Shown: positions 55,326 to 64,000 of the stretch, in pieces | Numbering within the stretch: position 1 is the stretch's first letter | Layout: every line of letters begins with the position of its first letter | From: Trachythela sp. YZ-2020 | Taxonomy: Eukaryota; Cnidaria; Anthozoa; Malacalcyonacea; Clavulariidae | Length of the DNA stretch: 64,000 nucleotides | Direction of reading: 5' to 3' | Assembly: GCA_016169945.1 (NCBI GenBank) | Contig: JADLSH010000393.1 | Location: forward strand, 11,941,501 to 12,005,500 | The notes under the pieces: model-generated | Seen by the model: the letters and a program-made list of their open reading frames with translations, nothing else | Database searches by the model: none | Told to the model about the DNA's origin: nothing | Made by a program: the position numbers and the translations under genes

Positions 55326-55839
55326 CTCGAAATATCCATCCACCTAAACCTACCGTATTATGAATTGCCTAGTAGTGAGCATTTCAGTTATCATATTTGC
55401 ATATATACTGGTAATATACCAGTATTCTTTAAAATAATCGCTTCATATAGCAAAAATACTCTATGCGTAGTTCTTACAGCCAAGACGTACGATAGAGAAC
55501 CATAGCTTGACAAATTCTGTATGCTGGAACTCAATACGTTCATTGTAATTGATAATCATGTAGTTTTTCCAGTTATCGTCTCTCAGTGTTGATTGTTAGA
55601 TTTCTTTTGCTAATATAGTAATATTCTGATTAAAATTTTATTTTAAAAATAGTAAATCTAACAATACTGCTTCCTTCCTTTTAATTAAATCCAACCAATC
55701 TTGGTTTTCACATTTGATTCGTTCTTTCTTACATTAACGATGTACTGGCTGGTTACTGTCATCACATTTCAATGTAAGACTATGTAGACCTCCAGAAAAC
55801 TACGAAAAGGTTTACTTTGGTTTAAAACGTACATATATA
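55326..55839. other. No gene seen
   Basis: AT-rich DNA with no supported frame, repeat or RNA gene. Confidence 0.3.
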
Positions 55840-56515
55840 TCTATTCCTCCTTGGATTAAGTGCGAAATACTTGAACATTTAGACAGAACCTCTCTAAATA
55901 TTGAAATATTGCCTATTTAATTGAAACATTTATTCCCCATCCAAACAAACTTTTGTCTGTTTTTCTTTTCATCTTTGACATGTGCGATGTTTTGTAAAAC
56001 GCGCCATATCGAGCATCGAGAGATGGTTAGGGAACCAGGCCTTTTCAGTATGCCCGTTTTGGTCATTTTTACTGCAACCTCTCTTCCTCACACACCTTGG
56101 TTCCTAATGACATCCAATGCTACTCTTGACTAGGAAGTAAGAAATCTGTTCGGCATGGAACAGCTGCATCTACATTCGGGCGCCTCTTTATAAGCGGAAC
56201 AATAAACACCTGTCTACTCAATTTAAATTTTGTACAAAATACAAGAAAGTACACCGAGTGCATTCAATTCCGTTCCATTTCGATGTCGTCGTTCCATTCT
56301 TGGAACCTCATCCATTATCATCCAGGCTCAAGTTCATTCGTTTGCGCTGGGCAGGTCATGTGACCAGTATGGAGGCACACCGACTCCCCCGTCCCATACT
56401 TTACGGAGCGCATGAGCGAGGAAATCAAGCTGTTGGACGTCCCAGACTAGGATTCAAGGATGTCCTAAAGAGAGTTTTGGTTGATTTCAAAATCCCTACC
56501 AGGCAACGGATCTGA
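55840..56515 (+). mobile_element. LINE tail fragment within a duplicated block, copy A
   Basis: 55840-56220 aligns with 59465-59830 (shared GATTAAGTGCGAAATACTTG and CCATCCAAACAAACTTTTGT). It is followed by the extreme C-terminus of a LINE RT: IRLRWAGHVTSMEAHRLPR, then a GRPRLGFKDVLKR block, to about 56515. That motif is typical of the end of RTE/Nimb-like RT ORFs. Only this tail is present. Confidence 0.65.
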
Positions 56516-58340
56516 CTGAACGTCTATGTTGCGTGATGGGATTGAATCATGACCACCAACAAGCGAAAAGTAGATGTATTAATGATATCTCATGAAATTG
56601 TCTTACTTTAATGATATAAGTTTAGAGATAATTGTATCCTTTCAAATTCTCGGAATGATCGAAAATACGTAAAATAATGATTCTAAATACAAATAGATGT
56701 GGTTTTCCTTGGTGAAAGAAACTACGTATAACGTACAGAATAGCAACAGAGTGCACTCATACTAATGGATAAGGATATGTATTATAAACAACCTGGCATT
56801 TCTATTCGCAGTTTGTGACTAATAGTTTCCAGCCCCAGACAACGACGTTCTAAGGATGTTCTAAGGATATGCTAAGGAGAGATTTGGTAGATTTCAAAAT
56901 CTCCACCAGACAATGGCCTCTGTTGGTTGGCAACCGATCTGACTGAAAGTCTATGCTGCGTGATGGGATGAATCATGACCATCAACAAGAAGACAAGTAG
57001 ATGAGAGAAAGACGTAAATGATATCCCTTGATGCAAGGCACCCTAAATACACATTTGTTTTCTTGTCCTTCGATCCATTTCTCTCAGTTTCTTTTACATT
57101 TATAAATGTACCATATCGTGCTTCAGAAGATGGCGTGGTTAGCGCATTCAAGCCTTCTCTTTTTGCCCGTTTTGAGTCATTTTAAGGTGGCTCCCTACAG
57201 TTCTGTAAAACTTTGGTCACTTTTCAGTAAATTTCGCTTTCAACCAAATTTATATTGGATACACTTACGACAGGGCAAAATGAGCATTTCCAGGAATGAA
57301 AAGAGGTCTTGGGCTGTCCATTTATGGACAAACAGGAATAGTGTTCGTGTTACTATGGCGACCATGGTGTCTTATCTTTTGCGCTTTTATTGTCTAATTT
57401 CAGATTGAATCGACAACATATATTTTTTCCTTCGGTCAATTTTTCTGAAATTGTTTTGGAAGACAAATGAAATTTGGATATATTTTTCTTCTTGCCTTGT
57501 TTAACAATTGTGCAGTTTTAAAAATTTTCACCGAAGGAAACACGAAAAAAACAGCTCGAAAGTCCAGTTGAACTTGCTGACTCGACATGATCGCATTTTG
57601 CGCATGCGTGTGAATTATAATGCGTGAACAACACGAATTGAAACGAAACGTGTGTAGTTTTATGCTTGGTTCTTTTTTGTGTTTTTTTTATACCGACTTC
57701 TTGGCTTGTGCCAAATATTCTTTACTTGTTTGAGATGAAAATGGAAGATTAATTACAAAAACATTAAGAAATGGAAATATTATTAATCCAACGTCTCTTC
57801 AATTTGTTTTTGTTGTTAAAATTGGTGTGACAACTTTTCAAAACATTCAAACAACATGTATTTTTCATAAGACAACTCGTATTAACTGTCTGCATTGTAG
57901 TTTTTAATATGACTGTGCTAGCTTAGCAGGTCAAACACTAATTGTGAATTGAGTTGAAAGACAGGAGTAACATAAGTTTCAAACATTCAATTTCTTTAAG
58001 ACTATTATATTACTTTGACAGTCCTAGACTGCCTTGAAGAGAATATAAAATATAATTTCAGAATTTTTTAGTCAATGCAACAAGTCAAAGATTTTGAACA
58101 TTATAAAAGATAATACTGAACGTATATAGGTAAAAACACACTAAAAGATAGCTTAGAAACTGGTTAAAAACATACGTACTGCTTAAATTTCAAAGATTTG
58201 CGGGACGCGAGGATTACTTCTGATCTATATAGATCGTGTTTCAAACTGTACTAACTGTAGGGAGCCACTGCGTTCCCTCTTCTTATTTGACTATAAACAC
58301 TATTAGGCATGGTTGGGAATATAATTTCAATCCCAACTTC
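56516..58340. other. Diverged duplicate debris; no gene assigned
   Basis: 56880-57000 repeats words from 56470-56580 (CTATGYTGCGTGATGGGAT). The stretch near 57020-57080 recurs near 62100-62150 (GATGCAAGGCACC). Frames up to 100 codons (57106-57408) have no domain. Confidence 0.35.
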
Positions 58341-59464
58341 ACTTCGTCTGACTGCTTATAAAGGTGTCGATCAGGAAAATTAAACAATATTCTATTCCAC
58401 CTGAAACAATGACGTCTAAAAGGAACAATCGTAGTTATAGGAGGAAAAAAAGAAAGTTAGAAAGAAAGGGCGCATGTGGACTCTATATCTTGCCCTTCTG
58501 TGGTAAAGGACCAAAACTATTGCCATTACGATGTGGGTCAAGTAAATTAAACAATATTCCCTTCCGCCAGTAACGATAGCGTCTTAAACAACGGACGTCA
58601 TCGTCACAGGAGGTAGAAAATAATGACATTGTGATACTTGTAGGTTTTGGCTGAGAAGAATTAAAGAATACATATAAATCCTTCCACTTACATTATTATT
58701 ACTAAAAATATAAATTTTAAACAGCGCATTGCTGTTGTGTGCGTAAAAACGAAAAGAATAGGTGAAATGACAGAATGCTTTTGAGGTAGTGGGCCTAATA
58801 TAAATTTAACATTATTTCACATAAAACATTGATATATGAAATATTTTATCAGTTTATATACTAGATAGAAAAGAATGTTTAAATAACAGGCTGTGTGATT
58901 TTAAGGTAGACTGGTTATACCCTTTATGCCCTTCATATGAATCTTTTCCTTAAAAACTGAACAAGTTTTTCTTCCTCCCATAACGATATTTATGACAACA
59001 CAATATTATCGTAATGGGAGGTGAGAAAACCATGTTAGAATGCTGGATTGTTTTGACATGCACTATACAAAATTTGTATATTAATTCATTCGTTGTATTA
59101 CAGTAAGCTGTCTAACTATAAATAACATCATATTCTATTGACACCACATTCTATTGAAGGACACAAATACATAAACAAATATATACCGTCTCCCTCCGAT
59201 GACGATGATATCTCAAACAATACAGTCATGGAAGCGATAAAATGTCTTCTTGATTAACGTTTACATCATTTTATACACATTGATATTGTCATTAAGGTGT
59301 CCGTGAGGAAAATTGAACAATATTCCCTTCCTCTTATTTTTGCACAACCATTTCCTTTCCATATTGGTTTTATAGATTTGGTTTCTTTTTTCTTACACTA
59401 AAGATGTATTGATGCCATCACATTTTCAATGTAACACAAGCAGACCTCAAACAAACAGCAAAAA

Positions 59465-60080
59465 GGTTCACTTTGTTGATATATATCTATGCCTCCCTGG
59501 ATTAAGTGCGAAATACTTGAACATTTAGAGAGCCTCTCTAAATATTTAAGTATTGCCTATTTAATTGAAACATTTATTCCCCATCCAAACAAACTTTTGT
59601 CCGTTTTTCTTTTCATCTTTGACATGTGCGATGTTTTGCAAAACCAGGTCTTCCCAGTATGCCAATTTTGTGTCATTTTTACTACAACCTCTCTTCCTAC
59701 AACACCTTGGTTCCATAATGATCTCCAATGCTACTCTTGACCACGAAATCTCTGCTCGGCATGGAAAAGCCGCATCTACATTTTCTCCAAGCGAGTATGG
59801 AACAATAAACACCTATATATCTATATATCTATACCCAAACTAAAGTTCGCATACATGGCCAATGCACAGGAGACAAGAAAGTAGGCTGAGTGCATTCCAC
59901 ACAAGATGTTCCCGTTCCATTCTTGAAATCACTTGGAAGGATAAACTATCAAACGAAGAGCTATTCAAAATAGGCAAGTCTCAGCCATTATCATCCAGGT
60001 TCTATGGTCATGGATTCATGACCATTAACAAACAAATAAAAGGAAGAGAGAAAGATGTAATTGATAGATATATCTAAAAT
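59465..60080 (+). mobile_element. LINE tail fragment within a duplicated block, copy B
   Basis: Second copy of the 55840 block, about 3.6 kb away. Its LINE part retains an earlier piece of the RT C-terminus (RCSRSILEITWKDKLSNEEL) that copy A has lost, and lacks the RWAGHV part that copy A keeps. Each copy has therefore lost a different segment. Confidence 0.6.
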
Positions 60081-60264
60081 ATTATTCGCGATAAACGTCT
60101 GCCAAACAACCAAGTAAATATCCTCAGCAAAAAAGCTTTTCTTCCACCCATAACGACATTTATGAGAATACAATATTGTCGTGATGAGAGGAGAGAAAAC
60201 CATGCCAGAATTCTTGATTGTCTTGATTTGCATTTTACAGAATTATCGTTGATATTACACTAAG

Positions 60265-61149
60265 AATGTTCTCATTCAAAAACTTGTAGATATTGGAGTT
60301 AGGAGATCTTTAATTCCATGGATTGCAAACTTTCTGTCTGGGCGAAAGCAATGTGTCAAACTTGGTAAAGCCGTTTCTGACTGGCTGCCTGTTAACGCCG
60401 GAGTTCCCCAAGGTACGAAATTGGGGCCAATCCTGTTCTTAATTATGGTCAACGACTTGCAAGGAACCACAGGAAAGTCGGACATTTGGAAATTTGTTGA
60501 CGATGTTTCCCTCTCCCAAACTCTATCAAGAAATGACGAGTCGTCTGCAATCCAGTCGGACCTAAACTCCATGAGCATATGGGCATCAAACAAACTGATG
60601 AAACTAAACGCCAAAAAATGTAAAGAGATGTAAATTTGTTTCTTTAGGAACAGACCTGAACTGTCAAACCTCGACATTGGTAACCAAGTTTTGGAATCCG
60701 TAACATCTCACAAAGTTCTTGGATTGATTATTCAGAATGACCTTAAGTGGAATGAACATATTTTGATGTCTGTTAGTAAATCGTCTAAGCGATTACATAT
60801 TTTACATGTTCTGTGCCGAGGAGGGATTCCTCCACATGACCTCATCACCATGTACTACACCTTGATTCGGTCTATTTTAGAATGTTGTTGTACTGTTTGG
60901 CATTTTAGTCTGCCCATATATCTGTCTGAAGAAGTTGAGAAAATTCAAAAACGTGCACTGAGGATTATCCTACCAGGTCGATCTTATAGGGAAGCATTAG
61001 AAACACTGCAGTGCCCTAGGCTTGATAAACGTCGGGCAGATCTTTGTGAGAGAACTATGAAAAAGATAGTGCTAGGTGGCCACCTATCGCGTCATCTCAC
61101 CCAGACGAGGGAAAACGAACACAAACCATTTTTCTTCTTTCAACTGTAG
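60265..61149 (+). mobile_element. LINE RT fragment with a frameshift
   Basis: The first frame (to 60633) has IPWIANFLSGRKQCVKLG, AGVPQGTKLGPILFL and the active-site block read as KFVDDVSL, so the usual YADD is FVDD. After a frameshift near 60635-60660 the second frame (to 61149) gives HKVLGLIIQNDLKWNEHI, LECCCTVWH and QKRALRIILPGRSY. Endonuclease and the N-terminal RT are missing. A 3' UTR with AATAAATATACATAA follows. Confidence 0.8.
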
Positions 61150-61599
61150 AACTGACAGGTTTAATAACAGTTTTTTTCCGAGTATGATACATACTTTGAA
61201 TAAATATACATAATTTTATACCTTATAGACATTTTTATAAATATTGTTGTAACATGAATTTACTATAATTTTTTATATTTTTTATATACCTTATGTAAAC
61301 ACATTGTAATTCATATTATTATGCGATGATATGTCAATAAACACGAAATTAATATTTTTTATTATTTTGTAAGCTGCTACGGCTATACCTAAATATAGTT
61401 GAAAAAATATTACATTCTATTCCAGGATAATTGAACAAATAAATACCGTCTTCTCCAGATGACGATGAAATCTCAAACAATACAGTTATGGGAGCGATCA
61501 CATCATTTCATACACATTGATATTGTGATTAAGGTGTCCATGAGGAAAATGAACAATAATCCCCTTCCACCTAGAACAACGAAGTCTAAAAACGACCAT

Positions 61600-62435
61600 T
61601 CTTCATCAACCATACCTGTCCAAATGTCCAATGTACGTTTGCTTTCTTTCACTAAAGATGTAATGATACAATTCACACATTCATTCCATATAGAAACCGA
61701 CCTTTACCACATAGTTCTTCAGCGTCCGAAGATGGCATGGCCAGCAAATCTAGGCTTTCTAGGTTTGTCCGTGATAGGCTTTTTCACTACAAACTTGAAT
61801 GATAAAATGTCTCGTCCTGGGCCCAGAATTTTCTCTTCACTTTCAGTTCGCCAAATTCCAGCCATTTCAACAATTTCTACACAGTCGTTTTATCTTTCTG
61901 CCTGAAATATTTCCCATCTAAATGGTTTCTCCTTCCAGCTTTGCATTCCTTCCATCTTTCTCTCCTTCAAATTCCTCACGTGATTCTAAGATTTGTACAT
62001 CTACATGATTCTTTGCTGACATCATGCTATCTTTACTTCCTTGGATCTCAAATTCACCTTCTCCAAGTCCTTCATCCTCTCTTGCCAAGTCATCAGTGCC
62101 TTGGATGCAAGGCACCGTATATGAACATTAATTTTCTTGTCTTTCGATCCAATTTTGATTTCGTCTTCTAACGAATCCAGCCCATGTTTTCAAGTTCATA
62201 AGGGGATTTTCAACATTCTATTTCCTGGATATTGTCTTTCTCCCCCTCCGAAAGTGTTCGTCCTCAACCAAATCCAGTCCATCTTGTTTCATACAAAGTA
62301 CATACTTTGTTTCGTTCCTTCTTACGCGAAAGATGTATTATTATCATTACATTTTTAACGTCAGATCAGTAGACTTCAACCAAAAAGATTAAAAGTTATA
62401 TAATTTACCTGCATCTATGCCACATGTGTGATGCC
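61600..62435. other. No gene assigned
   Basis: A 148-codon frame (61459-61905) begins inside two hairpin-repeat copies and has no domain. 61700-61760 shares GAAGATGGC-type words with 57125-57180, part of the duplicated background. Confidence 0.35.
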
Positions 62436-63282
62436 ATAAACAATATTTTCTGCCTCCTAAAACGATGACGACTTAAACATGCAATCATAGTCATGGGTGG
62501 CAAAAAACAATGTTAGAAAGAAAGGCTGCCTTGGTTACAGGTAATGTCCAAGATTATGCAGTCTTCACTTCCACCTGGATACAGAACACAAGACAATATC
62601 GACATCATTTTACATGAATTTCAAGTGATTTCAATATCGTACGTGTAAACACTATCTTGAAACTCTGTCGTGAAGGACCATGTTTGATGACAGGTTTTTT
62701 TGGAGGATTCACATTACTTTACAGATATTGCCATTAATGTGTCAGTAAGGTAAATTTAATAATATTTCCTATCTCCTACAACAATTAAATGTTAAACGAA
62801 GCCTCATTGTGATGGGTAAGAAAAAACAATGTTAAAATAATCCTGCTGTCCAGCTTGGAATTCATCAGCTAACTGACACTGATATTGTCATTACAATGTG
62901 GCGAGATAATTGAAACAATATCCCTTTGCATCTCTAACGGCACCTTAAACAATGAACGTCATTGTAACAGGAAAGTTAATAGAAGAAAATAATGTGAGAG
63001 GGACTAGATATACTGTCACATCTGCACTTTACTTGCTTAACAATATTGTTTTTACCTTTTCATACTTCATAGAAAAACTGAAATAGAATTCATCCTGGTT
63101 AGGAATCAAGATTCCAATCCCAAAGGGAGGAAAGTCCTGTTCCTCAAAGTTCGATGATCACGGAGGAAATACTCTTCTTTGTAGTTTCAATAAAATTTTT
63201 GAACGTTTAGTACAGATTTCAAAATAAGATACGACGTCGGCCTCATCCGCTTCAAGGCGCCTATCAAGCTGAACGTGACGCC

Positions 63283-63810
63283 TTGACGACTTCATTTGTT
63301 ATTGACGAGTCAATTAAGCATTGCTGCGAGGAAAACGATAAAGTATTTGCCTGCCAAGATGGAGCAAGATTGGATGTTGTTGCAGAGAACTTTTGGGAAC
63401 GCGACAGGCAACGTGCATTTTTTGACGTACGGGTTTTTAACCCTTTTGCACCGAGCAACCGCAATACCTCAATTTCTCAATTGTATCAACAGAATGAACG
63501 AGAAAAGAAGAGAGCGTACGACGAAAGAATACGGGAGGTGGAGCATGGTTGTTTTTCGCCTTTTGTTTTTTCTACATCGGGAGGTATGGGACCAATTGCC
63601 ACCGTGGTCTACCGTAGAATCGCTGCTCTTATATCAGAGAAACAGAAACAACCCTACAGTCGCACTTTGTTCTGGGTCAGATGCAAACTAAGCTTCTCCC
63701 TTCTTCGATCCTCCATCATGTGTTTAAGAGGTGCCCGATCATCACTTCGCAGACCTGCAGCCGCTCTATTAGCAGAGCCCATTGACTTGGCTATACAATT
63801 GAGTGTCGAA
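63283..63810 (+). pseudogene. Retroelement-associated domain fragment
   Basis: The frame gives DGARLDVVAENFW, then AFFDVRVFNPFAPSNRNT, REKKRAYDERIREVEHG, STSGGMGPIATVVYRR and RCKLSFSLLRSSIMCLRGAR. This series is familiar to me as a recurrent C-terminal region of reverse-transcriptase-containing proteins in cnidarian and other invertebrate genomes. The spaced Asp residues in ARLD and FFDVRV suggest a PD-(D/E)xK-like nuclease fold, but that is inference. No RT lies upstream, so this is a 5'-truncated piece. The frame drifts out of the family after about 63740. Confidence 0.5.
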
Positions 63811-64000
63811 TTCCCAAATACATTTTTAAAACATTTCACTATAATCTATACATATATATTCTATTATGGAATTCACAAATTTTTAGTTGGAACAATATTA
63901 AGTAATTATTAGATATTAGTTTTTAAAGTTTTTTAATAAAAGAGTTGTACAGGTTTTTTTTAGTAAACGATGCATTAAATCCCGGATGAAGATGTCTCCA
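63811..64000. other. Right edge, 3' flank of the retroelement fragment
   Basis: AT-rich. AATAAAAGAG near 63936 could be a polyadenylation signal of the preceding fragment. No other feature. Confidence 0.3.

Larger units (their letters stand above)
58356..62975 (+). repeat. Dispersed hairpin-repeat family, about ten copies
   Basis: Copies of a unit of roughly 100 bp recur at about 58356, 58530, 58960, 59180, 60130, 61445, 61530, 62440, 62760 and 62900. The unit reads AAAATTRAACAATATTCCCT, then a 5' arm like CCTCCCATAACGATGACG, a TCTTAAACAAT loop, a 3' arm like CATCGTTATGGGAGG, and GAAAACAATGTTAGAAAG. Arms are best paired at 58974-59021, 60144-60191, 58563-58612 and 62453-62500. Arm sequence drifts between copies while pairing is largely kept. 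No coding frame follows the unit. Nature unknown. Confidence 0.6.

Noticed and set aside
1..64000. Host operon, bacterial or viral island
   Set aside because: No Shine-Dalgarno sites, no prokaryotic or viral gene sets; introns, LINEs, SINE and MITEs throughout.

Overview
The window is eukaryotic and looks like an invertebrate metazoan, most probably a cnidarian. That is an inference from several things seen together: AT-rich sequence, GT-AG introns, an intact TPR-CHAT gene of the kind expanded in corals and anemones, PHD-EN-RT and esterase-ORF1 LINEs, and a tRNA-headed SINE. Nothing bacterial or organellar is seen. Host genes are few and mobile DNA dominates.

Host genes. (1) 11941-15894 (-) is an intact 1317-residue TPR-CHAT protein: twenty 40-residue TPRs followed by a caspase-like CHAT protease with its His/Cys pair. 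(2) 49940-54668 (-) holds nine exons of a mitochondrial carnitine/acylcarnitine carrier (SLC25A20-like). The exons join in phase, but the first part of the protein is missing. (3) 6171-6432 (-) is a GC-rich first coding exon with a good donor and no recognised product. (4) 332-776 has a SAP-like segment and a THAP zinc-finger exon lying tail to tail.

Mobile DNA, left to right. 0.9-6.1 kb: three damaged LINE copies. 7.2-7.8 kb: small repeats. 16.9-24.9 kb: an inverted landscape centred on a 5.2-kb foldback element (18614-23809) with a 9-bp target duplication, arms built of a 19-bp satellite, and a 2-kb palindrome nested inside. 24.9-41 kb: three copies of one old dispersed repeat, each broken by a different insertion. 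Copy 1 carries two foldback MITEs. Copy 2 carries a LINE (31196-37970), which itself carries a CACTG-ended element (33965-37430). Copy 3 carries another MITE. 40.0-41.5 kb: a hAT element with an 8-bp duplication and a Mutator-like MITE with a 9-bp duplication. 41.6-46.6 kb: a nearly complete LINE with an esterase-type ORF1. 46.9-48.9 kb: nested MITEs and a Tc1/mariner-like element. 53.7 kb: a fresh 20-bp minisatellite inside a carrier intron. 55.2 kb: a SINE. 55.8-63 kb: duplicated LINE tails and about ten dispersed copies of a hairpin-forming repeat. 63.3-63.8 kb: a retroelement-associated domain.

The strongest candidates for something undescribed are the foldback element, the family of CACTG-type termini that each carry a private palindromic word, and the hairpin repeat family at 58.4-63.0 kb. 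Most junctions can be dated relative to each other because filled and empty sites occur in the same window.
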